Source: Combretum micranthum
Lineage: Eukaryota > Streptophyta > Magnoliopsida > Myrtales > Combretaceae
Direction of reading: 5' to 3'
Length of the DNA: 64,000 nt
Assembly: GCA_024138025.1 (NCBI GenBank)
Contig: JAMXBD010000013.1
Coordinates: forward strand, 1,674,001 to 1,738,000
The position numbers and the translations under genes are program-made. Numbering within the stretch: the stretch's first letter is position 1; each line of letters starts with the position of its first letter. Shown piece after piece: positions 33,501-48,200 of the stretch. The notes under the pieces were generated by a model that had not been told where the DNA came from, ran no database searches, and saw only the letters and a list, made by a program, of their open reading frames with translations.

Positions 33501-36500
33501 ATAAAAGCAATTAGATGCCAAATTCCGACGGATGGAAAAATGTAAATTTTATTTATAGTGTTCATTATAATCAGGATACGTTCTATGAAGTTCTTGTATC
33601 TAATTTTATACACATATGCATATACTTGTGTGTGATTTATTTTTTATATTTTTGTATAAGAGGGTGTGTCTTATTATGTTTGATCTTCCTGTGGAACACT
33701 ACTTGTTTACTTCATGAACAAGCAAGCTAAAAGATTTCCTCTCTGGCAGTCAAAATCTTAAGGAAAAACGTACATTTTATTCATGATGTGTTTATTATAA
33801 TCAGAATATTTTATCAGAAGTTAATTTTAAAAGGTAAAATTACAGTGGCACTCTAGAAAACTGTCAACCTCTTTCCTCTGTTTCATCCTAGTCTTGTCAC
33901 TAAAAGAGGGGTGATATTCATTGCCAGGGCTTACATTCTCCATGCCTTTTTTCCCCCCTTCTCTTGGGTATTTGCAAAACTAGGTTAGGGATGGACAAAA
34001 TTCAAACCCTAAAGGCATTTCTGGCATTATCTCTTAGCATTATGATGTATGTGGAATCCTCAATGGAATCCAAGCGCTAGCTTAAAATGCTTTGGTACCA
34101 AAGTATGATGTTCTTAGGAGAAAGATCACCACACCAATTTAATTCCTGATTAACCAATGAGTCTAGGAGAAAAATCACTAGAACTAAGTAAACACAAGCA
34201 TTTTTATGGGTTTTCTGAATATTATAAGGTAAATAAGGATATGAATGGCTTTCCCATGGATATACCAAGGAAAATTGAATTACGTCTGGCCTTTTAGATG
34301 TGATGCACAAATAAAAACGTAGCAAATTGAAAGAGAGATTCTCAATCAATAGAAATGAGGATATCATCAATAATAATTATCTCCTCGTAGGGTTACATGC
34401 AGCTATATATATTTTGACAATTACTAATATGGAATAACTGTTTGTAAGGAATGTTTAAGAAAGCAAGGAGATAAAATAAAATAACTGTCTACCACAACTA
34501 TATTATTTGGGCATGCATCAGTAACTTCCATATCGGGATCAATGATATATTGCCTATTCAAGCTGAAGCCTTGCTTGTATGGTCGTGCAAAAAAGATCCA
34601 AAGAAGATTTTTAGAAGCACAACCTTTGGCAATGTCAGAATCATGTGCAATATTGGAAACAGAATCATGAGCAGGAGCATTATTTGTTTTGGCAGTGCTT
34701 GAATCTAGTGCTGAAGTTGCTTCTGATAGCAGCATGCTTCTTCTTATTATAGCATTATGAACTATGAAACCTTCTTGGAATATTTGCTCATCCTGTAGCA
34801 TAAAACCAGTTGGAATCCTCTGAACCAAATTATTCATGCCTTCTATCATGGATTGAGTCCTGCATCCGGTATGTGTTAGACTTTGATTCCCATTAGGTAA
34901 TAGTGCTAATATCTCTTTTTTTGCTCCTCCTTTTGAGGAGTTTGGCCAAGTTAGTAAAGCACATCTGGAGCAGTGTATTGAAAAGAAGTCAGGACCTCTG
35001 TATTTGACTGAAAAGAAGACTTGGTTTTGGACAATTCTTTTCGTAACTATTCCAAAAATTGGTTCCTGGTAGTACTTCCAATTATAGGAATCTTAGTTTG
35101 GACCAACTTAATGACACAAAACTCACCACTCTAAACCAGTGCCTTCACTTCTAATAAAGTAGTTTGCTGATGCTTATGCCCCATAGGCCACCTTCTATCT
35201 CCAGAGTTTAAATTCTGGAATATATTCCGTCCATGGATGTCACAATGATGTTTGTTGCAAACCCTGACTTGATTAGAAAGACTCTTTCGAGTTAGCTAGC
35301 TTGTATCTACTCGGGCTAATTATTGTTGGCCAATGCTAGGAACTTCAATGTCATAAGGGAAGTGGTTGAAAGGAAAGGGGTGAGCTCTAGAATAAGAGAA
35401 GCTATATATGTAGTTTTTGGAATATGCTAAACTAGATGATCTTAGTTTTGATGGATGATTATTTATTTATTTATAATTTTGAAATTCTTTTTCCCTCAGT
35501 TGTTGAAACAAACTACCCTTTAACCTGAAATTGTGGAAGCTGGATCATATGCTACTTAACTACGCCTGGCTAGTTGACTTCCTGGAACACATGCAAGATT
35601 CCTCCTTCCTTCATCATTGAATCACTCTCTTGGTTGGTCTATGTGAATGTTGGGATAACCTAATGAAAACTGCTTTTTGAAATACTCAACTTTGGTGTGA
35701 TGATGCGTAGTTTCTACTTTTATTGAAAATAATTTGGTGCACCTAATTTTTTCCCCGTTGGGACCAAACTAAAGCTCTTCTAGCAGGAGTTAATGGGGTT
35801 GAATGCAACCAGTTTTCATACATCTTGCCTATATTGTCTCTTTCAAAAGAGAATTCAATTTAACATCAGGGGTACAGATGAATTTGAAGAAGAGCAAGCA
35901 GCCTTTAAGGACTATTATCTATTGAGAGGGGTTGAGAAGTGCTTCTTGAGGCAAAACTAAGGGTAAAGTGGCTCTAACCTGGTGACGAGAGCACTTCTTT
36001 CCTTCAGTAATCCCTGAAATCAAGACATACTTCATATGTAATATGTTCCTCCTTCGAGCGTATGATTTGAAGCAAGAAGCTTTGGTAGTTTTTGCAGGAT
36101 GCACAGTCTTTTTTCAAAAACCTTTACCCTCAGCACTTGAGTCCAGATTTGCATCTAGTGGAAGACCTTGTACTGCGGATACTAATGAAAATTCGGTGAA
36201 GTTTATAAAATCTGATTTATTGATGATGAAACCAAATTTACTTTCTTCTCTCAAGAAAATGACAAGGTGCCTGGGTTGATGGATATACAGCCAAAATCTT
36301 ATAGTCTGCATGGAATATAATGGTTGAGGATCTGATTAAGTGGGGGATTCGTTGGGGTAGGGGCATATCTTGAAGCAATCCAACCACACCATCCTCATAC
36401 TATCCCCAATGTGGCAAATCCCTTAAGTATGTCGGACTTTGTTCAATTGCTTGTTCTGATCTGGTGTATAAGGTGATTTGCAGCTGTTAGCCTTGTGACA

Positions 36501-39500
36501 ATTCGGTCTCTCATCTGTAAATAGCAAACAGTCTTCATTCTTGGTAGACACATTACATATACTATCTTTTTGATTCAAGAGCTTATGCGTGGGTATCCCT
36601 TGAATAGAGCCCTTCCTGTGTGTACTATCAAAGTGGAGTTACAGAAGACCCATGACACTATAAATTGGGATTTTCTTTTAGTAATCCTTAAATGTATGTA
36701 TGTAGTTTGATCGCTAGCGCTAGTTGATTTCTCAATGCCTCAAAACCCTGAAGTTTTGAATTAATCTGAATGTATATTAGTGGGTTTATTTTTTAGTGAA
36801 AGAAGGCTTAAACAAGGGCACGTTTGTGTACATAATATAACCCAACAAGCAGAAACACAAATAAATTAACTGGAAAGAGGAGTATCATTGATAATGTCTG
36901 TTGTAATAATTACAGTAAGAGATTCAAAGCAGCCAAAAGTAGTGCATGTAGGATAACACTGCGTATGTAATTTGCTTTGACTTGAGAGAGCAATGTAATG
37001 TATATATAGTGTTACATACTAACTATGTATAAGTGTATAGTATTTTGAGCTGAAATATGTGTGGCTTAGTGTATGGGTCTGTTCAAGGGCTAGGGAATGC
37101 GATGGTGAAGAAGATGATGCTCACGGGTATAGGAGTGGGGTTCCAAGGAAGTAGGGAACATGAGCTGGTGCTTATCTACTATTTCTCTCTCATTTACTCC
37201 CTCTCTATACTAGAAAAAGAATACCTGGCTCCTCTTTTTCTTTATTCTACTGCCCTATATATCCTCTTTAACCCTGTTAGGCATCTGACCACTCCCCTGA
37301 CCACTACATAACATATAATATAAGAATTTGCCAACATCTAATTTATTGATACTCTAGCAACATCCCCTATCAAAATAAACTATTATAATATGCATCATGG
37401 GTCATATTGCTACCCATTTTTTAGTTATTGGTATGAAGATCCCCTCCTCTCTAGTTAGAAAGCTAGTAAATTCTCTTTTTTCATTGCACTGAAGATGCAA
37501 AGGTGAAACAATCACTCATATAGGTTTTGCTGATGTTTTGCAAAGCAAAAAATCATCTCTATAAAGGAGGTGCATACTATTTTGAATCTTTTTAGATCTT
37601 GTCCAAGCTTAAAGCAAATGAGTTTGAGAGCCTCATCTTCGTTGGAAATGTCTTGGTTCACGATAAAACATCTATGCTTAATGTCATGAGGTTCCAAGAT
37701 AGCCAACTCCCAGTTACGCATCTGTGGGTTCTAATCATTTCAATTAAGCTCAGAAGGAAGGATTGTGATTTTAGGATTGAGAGGATGACTTCTAAGCTTA
37801 ATTTTTGGACATCCAGATTTCTATCTTAGCTTCAGCCTATAAAGTTTGTCATTTTTTCCTATGCAAGTGTATGGGGCCTCTTTTCTTCCTCCTAAATATG
37901 TTGTCAATAAAATTGAGCCAAAAATGAAGAACTTCTTTTGGAGTGGACATCCCAATATATTGTCAAAAACCAATGTTAATTGAGAATAGTGTGGAAGGAC
38001 TCAACATTTTTAGATTGCCGCCAATGGAATAAAGCAGCCTAACTTAAGCATATTTGGCATTTATGCGTGGAGCCTTTAGAACATTAGAGTCCCTATTGTA
38101 TCCTCCTGGACTTTTGAGGGGTTGATGAGATTGTGATCCCTTGCAAGACCTTTGTTCACATGGATTGTGAGGGATGGTTTATCCATCTCACTTTGGGCTG
38201 ACTTATGGCTTCCATGTGGTTCACTAGATCAGATCTTTAGCGCTGGGGAGATAGCACTTTCAATCCTACCCTTGAATACAAGTCAACTCCTCATCCTTGG
38301 AAGTGCATGGAGCCTTACTGTTAACAGCCTTTTGGGACAACTTCTCTTTCCCTTTGATTATCACACCAACTTTGTTTAGTTAGACATGTTTTGTTTAACT
38401 ACAGTTGGGTTTGGTGTAAAAGATTGAGTTAGTATTCCATTGGGGAAAAATTGTCGGCCGTCACTGTCTTTTGAAGGGTATACGTACAGTATTTTAGAAT
38501 TGTGGGGTTAAATTTTGATAGTTTTGAGAGGGTGCCGTTTTAATTTACCCTGTTTTAAAGAGAGATATATGTCTCATAATATTTGTCATGTGCTTGCCAC
38601 TCTTCGCTTTTGTGTCCTCCCTCAACTGCAGGATGTGTTTGTTGACAAAGTGAAGTTTTAGCCATAGCTTTGTTTCATTCTCAATGCTTCTATTTGCTCC
38701 CCTTGTTTGCTTTTATTCTCTTTCATTTTGTATTTTTCTGCTGGGCTAAGCAGAGGAACTTTATGTATTCTGTTAAATGATGGTTGTAGAATTGCTACTC
38801 ATATTGTTTCCTCTTGCTTGGATTAAATGTTCTGATTTATATTTGAGTGAAGCACCTTTGTTAATATAGAAGTCTTGCTGGGTGCCTTGCAACATCCAAT
38901 TGTTCATCCCAACACATACAAATCTGCGCAATGATATCGTGTTTGGTTGGATTGAACGGAATCACTAATTTGCTCTTTTATTACTTGTTGGATAGCTATT
39001 TGTTTATTTGCTCTGTAAGAAAATATTTCATAAGTAATGTTATTTCATATATAATGTAATAAATAAAGGAATTTCGGTTTCTTCACTTCATTGGTAGGAT
39101 AGCTATTCCTTACCGAATATAAGTTTAATTTAAAAAATGTCCTTGATTGTGAAACAAATTGCTAAATGCTATTCGTTTCTGGTCCCTTTTTATTTTTCTC
39201 TAAGCATCATTCCTTTCTAGAAAACCAAAACCAATGATAAGAGATGAAGAATTGTTTGTAGATATTTGATAACCTTATCTTTGGCTCTTTGTTATATGAA
39301 ATTTTAGGTTACCTTACTCTGTCAAAGCTATGATGCTTCCTCTCAGAACTCAAGGGCAGCCACAATAGGCATTTTAAAGGTTTGCAACTGACTTTAAGTC
39401 TTGATTTCCGTCTTTATGTTTTTAGTGATGTCATCATTTTTGTTTAAATAAATTATGCAGTCACTAATTGGGCACTTTGATCTCGATCCAAACCGGGTTT

Positions 39501-42500
39501 TTGATATTGTAAGTCTCCTTTATTGACCTTATTTTTAGTCTTGAGTCCTTTTGCATGTGTTTGAATATTCCCACAAACCAATATATGAGCTTCTTTGCTG
39601 ATTTTCTTTTTGATTGATGGAGGTCTTGGAGTGCTTCGAACTTCAGCCAGATGCTAAGATATTTCTGGAACTGATCCCCAGTTTCCCAAAGGTAAAAATG
39701 TATTATATTTTTAAAGAGTTGATAACCGTTTTATTTCGATTGACATGTGAACTAATACACTACCTTTTCTTTCTCCCAATTTTTTCCTTGTTTTGCAGTC
39801 ACATGCTTCACAGATCCTTGGTTTTAAGTTTCAATTTTATCAGAGGGCAGAAGTAAATGGTCCAGTGCCATTTGGGCTCTACAAGCTAACTGCATTACTG
39901 GTGAAGAAAGACTTTATTCATCTTGATAGTGTGTGAGTTTTCTTCCTTGACGTTTTCTTTTGGTTATTAGTACATCATTTCTTTCCTAATTAAACCTCAG
40001 CAATGCGGAGCGAATAAATGACTATGTATATTTCTGAAGTCATGTGTCACACTAGGGCATCTCTATACAACTTCTTCTATTGCCCTTGTGGGAAATTTCC
40101 CAAAATGTGTAAGAGTGAATTTCCCCTAAATGTAAGTGCAGATATTTTCTTCTTGATATTTGATAAGAACAAATTCATAGATAGGGGAATCAAGAAATCG
40201 CATTGTTATGGTTTTCTTTTTTTTTTTTTTTTTTTTTTGTTTGGGGGGGTTGTGTTAAATTCATCATTATGGATGTTACTGTTGGTGACCCTATTACCAT
40301 CAGAAAATGGAAATCTTAGTTTGCTCTTTGTTGTAATTGCTGAATAATTTTTTTAAAAATTGCTTTTAATAGCGGCACCCTCTCTCTCAATCTCTATCGA
40401 TCTTGGTTTTGGAGGCACGTGTTGTTGTTGCTCCTCCTAGGCAAATTCAGCTTGGGCAGTGGCTTTATTGCTTTCTCTGTATAGATTACATTAAGGCAAA
40501 GGCTATGCCCCTAGGCATTTCTTCTCAAATTGGTTTAAATTAGCTGTTTAAGTAATTCTACTTGTAACCTGCATAAAAGTTATCATTTATTTTGCTTGTT
40601 TTGGCTAGAACAATAGCCCAAGGTCCAATTCAATATGTTTCCTTGCTGTCTATAGCTGCTTTTCTTTCTTTTCTCACGCAAGGCCTAGTTCTTTATCCTC
40701 TTAGTTGGTGATTACTTGGCCTCAAATTCCAACTTTTGTTTATAAATTGCATGTTGCGGACAGTTTAGTTCGAGTATAATTATGATTAAGCATCATTATC
40801 TATTGCAAAGTGTAATTTCGTATCCCCAACTGAAGGGTGTTCCTATTGGTTCATTGCATGAGTTGGATGTTCTGTCCGGCTAATGAAGGTTCTCTTGGGA
40901 TCTGGAAAGATAAAATGAAGCTAAAGCTTAATGGGAAGATTTAGTTGTTTGGTAATGGTTCCTTTAGCTAGGGATAGTGGCTTTGGTAGTGGATGGCTGG
41001 AGCTTTCTTCTCTCATTTAAGGAGTGGCTTAGATGAACTAGGGACTCTTTTGGTGAGTCATTGGGTAATGGAAATTGTAGTTAGGTTTCAAGATTAGCTA
41101 GGCTTGAAGATCAAGATGTGGAGTTGCTGGAAGGTGTTTATGGATTGAAGGGTTAAAATTTTAGGTATGCTAATTTGAAGATGAAAAGAAAAGGAATGCT
41201 AAGTAGGGTAGTGTAGGAGGATTTGGAGTCCATAGTTAATTATAGTTCAAAGGGATGATCTTATCTCTCTCTTTTCTAAAATGTTGGTTAGGGAGTGAGA
41301 AATGGGGTTAGAACTGTTCTCCATTATAATAAAAATGGTAATGTTGAAAGTAAGGGGAGTAAATGAGTTTTTCTAAAAGGAATGTTGTAAAAGGTTTCAT
41401 TTGATCTTCAAATCCACCTTAGGTGTGCAAGAAACTGTCATGGTTGGCATAATTAATGAGGTGATTTGATCTCTTTAAGGATTAAGAGGTTTTAGATGGT
41501 GATTCATTCCTATTGATGGTTCACATATGAGGCTTGGTGGTGGTCAAAGAAGAGGAAGTAATGAATTTAGTTGATCTTCACATGGGGAGATATCTTGTTT
41601 TTGCTTGTTTCAAATTAGTGATGATATACTTGGGTGTTTATGGGTGTATATGGGAGAGAAAACTTAGGGTGCTAGTTTGTGAAATGAACTAGTCATTTGA
41701 GGCAAAGATGGCATCAATATGGTGCTTCCAGGGGAAGAGAGACCTATTTGCATAATTCTTGATCTGAGCACTTGCTCTTTTTATAGTTTGTTAATGTGTA
41801 TATTTTGTCTTACTTGCCTTTATGAGATTGTCAATTACTAGTCTAACATAAGGGGGGTTACTTCCATTTTTAGGATGGATTTTTAGTCTCATGTTGGCGG
41901 AGAAACTTCCCAATTTATTTGAAAACTTGCCACCTTGATGTTCAAGATTTGTTGTGTTAGATTTGGGCAGGGTGGTAGCATCTTCCAAGTGAAGGTATCA
42001 GTCGGTCAAGCCTCCTTTTCCCTTCCTCGCTTGAGAGAGACAATTTATCCTAACCACCTTTAATAGCAAGAAAATTAGATTGGGACATAGTTCTTGAGAT
42101 TTTTCTCTTTTTGCAATCCCTCCCTGAAAAATAATCAGTTCAGTAGTTGCAAAAGCTGAGTTTCATTCTTAGGGTTTTGGCATCATCACTAGGGTTATTA
42201 GACCCCTCATAGCCTCATTCCATTGGAAGAGAGAGCCATGGCATTTCACTTTTTGAGGACTCTTCATTCATACTTCATTAGAGTAGTCATGATAAAATAT
42301 TAGAAAAAAAACCACAAATAGCAATTATTTTTTCTTCCATGTTGCAGAAGTAGCATGAGTTTGTGGAAGGGGTGGGGACATGAGAAAAAAACCAAACAAA
42401 GGAGTTTGTCCACGGCTAGGAGTTCATTTTTGGACTGCTAACCAAAGAATAAAGGAGTGTTGGGGTATGTGCCTCTGAAACCATACACACTTTGCCACAC

Positions 42501-45203
42501 TACTCTTATTTTGGATCACACTTTGCCTCACCACTCTCATATTGGATCTTTGAAGAGTAGAATAGGTGATGCATCTTTCTCGTGCTTTGACTTCCAATTT
42601 AACTTGCTTTAAGTGTGAAGGCTGAAATTGTGGACTATCATCCTATAAAGCATTCCAAAAAGGTTTTGAAAGCTACCCATTGTTTCTCACCAATAAAGGA
42701 GCAAAGCTTGTTTAGAGTTGGAAAGCATTGTCATTCGTTGATTTGACATACCTTATCGCATTTAGGGGGGCCTAAAGGGTGCCAATCATCAAATTGAAGT
42801 TAAATGAGACTGTCCCTAACTTCCCACCAAAGGTAGCATACCTTAGCTTTTAAAGAGAAGATTCTCACCAATGAAGGAGCAAAGCTTGGCTGAAGTTGTA
42901 ATTTGTAGTCATTCATTGGTTTGACTTTAATTGCTCATTTATCTTGATGTAATAGTAATTTTGTTACAACCTTATTTCTTATGATGTTTAGTTCATTGTA
43001 ATAGCGATTCTGTAAGGAGTCTTTTTGACAAATAACATTGAATAGCTTTTCATTATCCAAAACTATGAATTACAATTCACTACCGGAATTGATTTTTTCC
43101 TAAAATACACTCATTTAAATAAAAAAATTAACAGATAAAGATTTTATTAAAGCTCTATTCCATTCATTAGTAATACAAATTCTATTGCAACTTTATTTAT
43201 TTAGCAAAGTGAAAGGTAGTAACTTGCTCATTTAGGGGGCCTGAAGAGTGCCAGTTATCATATGGCAGTCAAATAAGACTGCCGTCTCTCCTTAGCATTT
43301 AAAGGAAGGATTTTCCTTCATGCTCAAGAGTAAATTGTTGGTATTATTGCAATGAAAATTCTGGACCTTCAGTAATTTGAATAACCCAACTTGAGCATAG
43401 GATTTCTCTCTGGTCCTTGCATAGGCTCCATATACATGTTAGCTATGCCACTGTGTTCCAAGTGAAGATATCAGTCAGTGAAGCCTCTTTTGCCCTTCCT
43501 TTCTTGTGGGACACAGTTTATCCCAACCAGCTAACTCATCCCTCATCCTTCCCATTCCACACACACTTCTTTATCTTTGGTGTTTCCCCTTTAGGACAAA
43601 CTCAGGAAGGGCAAGGGGAGAAGCCTAATCAACTTACATGGAGAATAAAAACAGATCTGACGAGTTGAGCATGGCCAGCATGTGACAAAAATTTACTTGT
43701 CCAATGAGATACTTTCTTTGCAGTTCTCTCTCTTAACTCGTCACAATTAAATTTGAATAATTTCTTGGAAACCAATGGAACTTCGAGACATCTCATAAGG
43801 TCAGTTGAGTCATGAGGAGAGGTTTTTAGAAGAACTGCAGCGAAATATTATTTTTTTCTGCATTATATCTGTGGACACTAGTAGCTTTGTTGGTGTAAGT
43901 GGCAATTGAATATGGAGTTTTATCCATAGATCAACCAACTTGCATAGATGATACAACTTCATGGAGAGAATAGAAGTTTATGATGTGGCACATTTTGTTG
44001 ATTATACATCCCAATTTGGATGCTTGATGTGCTAATGGTTGGGTTATCATATCTAGCAGTTCCATTTTCTTCTTTTTCCTTTAAATTTGCCCAACAAACA
44101 GGATAGTAGTATGGTTTTTGTGTTGTTTGCACTAGTTCCTCTATTTCAACGATGGACATGGGGGTTTCATTGGTACTATAGTCTACTCTTTTGTTTGTCC
44201 AGTGGATTATACTTTGTGCATAAATTATGATTTTTTAGCCCCAAACAAACAAAAATCCAAAATCCCTAGAGACTTTTAGCCCTTCTTTCCTTCTTTTGAA
44301 TCAGTTGTCTCAAACCTCATTCTCAGTACAGCAGGTGCGGGGTTACCACAGATAGCTGTGCGGGGCCTATTGCGTGACAATTTCTCAAAGAAAACAATGA
44401 TCGTCAGAGTATTATAGTTTATTAATAAACATTTTACCTAAACTGCGTCCTTAATATGCTTTTGATATTTAGGATCTTCCTTTCCAAAATAAGCTTTAGC
44501 AGAATGAGCTGCTTAATTATGTGGATTGAACTGTAATGCTGTAAAGAATAATGCTTTTTAGAGAACTTTGCATGTACATCAACATAGAATGACAATAAGG
44601 GAAGCTTTTGAGGGCTATATGAAAAGAAGAAAAGAATAAAAGAGAAATATATGTAATACTGCACCCAAAAAAAAACAAAAGAGGAAAAGAGAATAGAGAT
44701 TTACCTTCTTTCCTTGAACTCCCAAATTTGTTGATCAGGTAGCTTCTTTCTGCTCTAGTTTTGGAGGACCTAGTTTCCATACCAATGCTTGACCTGTACT
44801 GACTGGTACTTACCTGTAACAGGTATGCACACTTGCTTCCAAAGGAGGATGATGCATTCGAGGAATATTCTTCCTTTTCTGCAAAACGTCTTGATGAGGT
44901 ATACTAACCTTTATCCATTTCTTTAATCTACTGCTCTTTCAGCTGATAATGCCGGATCTTACCCACCAAACGGTTGCCAATTTGAATGTTGGCACCTTCG
45001 TTTTTCAATGCTTATTGTAATTATGCTTTCGACAAAGCTTCTTCTTGGATGGCCTTTCTTTTCTATTGGTTAGTAACTAATTTTATTGGTGCATGAGAAA
45101 ACAGTTAGAACTTTTACACAATGAACCCAAAAAAAAAAAAAAAAAAACAAAAAAATGCACTCGTCTCAAGGAAACTATTACATCTTTTATAGAATTAAAA
45201 AAG

Positions 45204-45249
<46 letters not shown>

Positions 45250-48200
45250 ATGCACTTGTCACAAGGAACTATAGATGAAACAAAGCATATCTTGTGGAAT
45301 ACAAGTATACCTTGGAGCTAACAGAATCTAGGTTGGCCAACAAAAGTGAACAATGATGAGTAAAATAAAATCCTGCTGGTAAGGGAAATAAGATTGGGAG
45401 GAGGAAAACCAACATGAATGGTGTTTCTCTAATGCCATATGTGTAAGTTGAAAGACTTGCTTTTCATTTTAAGATAGATGGTGAATAGGAGGATGAGGCA
45501 GCTATAAGGCTTGATGTTGATCTTGGGCTTGTTTGGATTGTCTGATTTTCATTTGTATCTTATTTATACCTTATTTGTATTTTATCTGTATTTGGTCTGT
45601 TCGATTAGTTTATGAGTAAAAATGTTTGTTTTTCAACTATGAGTGTGTTTGGCTAGCTTTTTCTAACAGATATAGATACTTTTTTAAAACTTTTTTTTAA
45701 CAAGTTGTTTATCAAGAAATAGACATAGATAAAACAAAAGTTGGCAGTTTCTATTAAAAAAATCAAATAGATCAAATATAGGTAAAATATAAATGTAAAT
45801 CAAATATATTTACACATATTGTTTCGATACAGATACAAATGAAAAACCCATCTAAATATCTATTTCTCGACAAATAGTCTGTTTGAAAATGACAAAAATA
45901 AGATGCAAAAACGATTAAAATAAGAAGAACCAAACAAACTCTTAATCTATTGCCACATAAAATAGTACATATTAAGGAGAATGTGCCATTAAAAAAGAGA
46001 TGGCTATGGATATGGATAATAGAATGAGGAAATTCTTTCTCTTCTTACAATTAGGGGTTTGTTTGTTTCATCATATTCTAGTTATTTTGATATCATATTT
46101 TTGCCGTTTTCAAATAAATGGTTGTCAAGAAACAGATATCGATGAAATATTGATAATTTTATTTATAAACTGACTAAACAGATACGATACAAATATGGTA
46201 TAAATAAGTTATAGATGCAAACTTGATATAGATATGATACGGATAAAAATCAGACAATCTAAATAGACCTGAAAAGGAAAATGTTCTCTCCTATCTCTAC
46301 AATTCCCCCTTAGACCTAGAGTTAAAAAAAAAAAAATTTTTTTCTGCTTTTTTTGGATTATGCGATTCTTTTCTAGTGATTCTACCATGGTAAATATGAT
46401 AAGGGTTGAAGAAATTGAAAAAAAAAAAAATTGTTTCGTAAATTTTTGTGTCCAGCCAAGAGCCACTGCAAAAAGCTCCCTCCTTTACTCAAGTGGCTGC
46501 TGTTTTTTCTACCACATGCCCAAGATTGATGTTAGTGTCAATTCTTTTCCTCTTCAATTGGGGGATAGAATGGTGTCCTCTAAAGATGAGTGCATTTGGA
46601 GGAATACTTTGGTTGGGTTCTGTTGAAGATTGATATAAAGTTATTGGATTGAGTTACTAAATGTTGTATACAATGTAAAAATATATATAGAGAGATACGT
46701 CTACCTACCTACCTACCTACCAACCACATCATTAAATACAATAACAATTTACAAGACTAATATTTACATTCTCTAACACTCCCCCTCAAGCTAGAGCATA
46801 GATATTAATCATGCCTAGTTTGTTACAAAGATATTCAATTCGAACCCTATTTAGAGCTTTTGTAAAGAGATCTTCTAATTGTTCTCCAGACTTCACAAAT
46901 CCTGTAGAAATTAACCCTTGCTGGATTTTCTCATTAACAAAATGACAATCGATCTCAATGTGTTTAGTTCGCTCATGAAATACTGGATTTGATGCAATAT
47001 GAAGAGCGGTTTGGTTATCACACCATAATTTTATAGGTAGAAAAGTGTTGAGACCTATTTCATTCAAGAGTTGGTATATCCACATTACTTCACATACCGA
47101 CTGTGCCATAGCTCTATATTCTGATTCTGTACTTGATCGAGACACAACACTTTGCTTATTGCTCTTCCATGAAATCAAATTTCCACCTACAAAAACACAA
47201 TGACCAGAAGTGGATCTCCTGTCTTCCTTGGATCCTGCCTAATCAGTATTTGAAAAACACTCAATATTAGTATGACCATGATTGGTATACAGAATACCAC
47301 GCCCTGGTTTTTCCTTTAAATAGCACAAAATTTGCGTTATAGCAACCTAATGATCAACTGTTGGAGATGACATATATTGACTCATCATACTAATTGAATA
47401 TGCAATATCTGGATGAGTCACTGTAAGATAATTTAATTTTCCAACTAACGTTCTATATCTTTCAGGATCTTCAAACAACTCACCTTCTTTTGTTAATTGT
47501 AAATTAGGAATCATTGATGTACTACATGGTTTAGCACCCAATTTTCCTGTTTCAGGTAATAAGTCAAGCACATACTTTCTTTGGGATAGAAAAATTCCTT
47601 TCTTACTTCTCATTACCTCAACACCCAAAAAATATTTAACATTCCCAAATCCTTTGTTTGAAATTGGCTGTGAAGAAAGGATTTGAGAGCTGAAATCTCT
47701 ATAGCATCATCACCATTAATGACAATGTCATCCACATATACTACCAAGATAATACTACCAATTGCAGACCGTCTGTAGAAAACTGAATGATCAGGTTTTC
47801 TTTTCTGCATCCCAAACTTCTCAATTGCTTGGCTAAATTTTCCAAACCAAGCACGGGGACTCTGCTTCAAGCCATACAACGATTTTTGAAGATGACAAAC
47901 CTTGCTGGACTCCTCCTGAGCAACAAATCCAGGAGGTTGCTCCATATAAACTTCCTCTTGCAAATCTCCATGTAGAAAAGCATTTTTGATATCTAGTTGA
48001 TGGAGAGGCCAGTTGTGCACTACTGCCATGGAAATACATAATCTGACAGATGTAAGCTTAGCAACAGGAGAAAAAGTGTCTGTAGAAAACTGAATGATCA
48101 GATTTGCTTTTCTGCATCCCAAACTTCTCAATTGCTTGGCTAAATTTTCCAAACCAAGCACGGAGACTCTGCTTCAAGCCATACAACGATTTTCGAAGAT

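Larger units (their letters stand above)
33256..39307 (+). other. THO2 intron 6
   Basis: 6052 bp. Its middle is a LINE remnant (about 35830-38690). Left of it, 34100-34850 may be part of an unrecognised LTR element. Right of it, 38700-39300 shows nothing specific. Confidence 0.7.

Noticed and set aside
34424..34849. Minus-strand 141-codon frame with LLSEATSALDSS, resembling the LSEATSALD-type D-loop of ABC transporters
   Set aside because: No Walker A, signature motif or membrane segments nearby; the match is a short chance similarity inside an intron.
39614..39856. An 80-codon frame starting at the ATG at 39614
   Set aside because: It overlaps THO2 exon 9, and the ATG lies upstream of the splice acceptor; intron read-through only.
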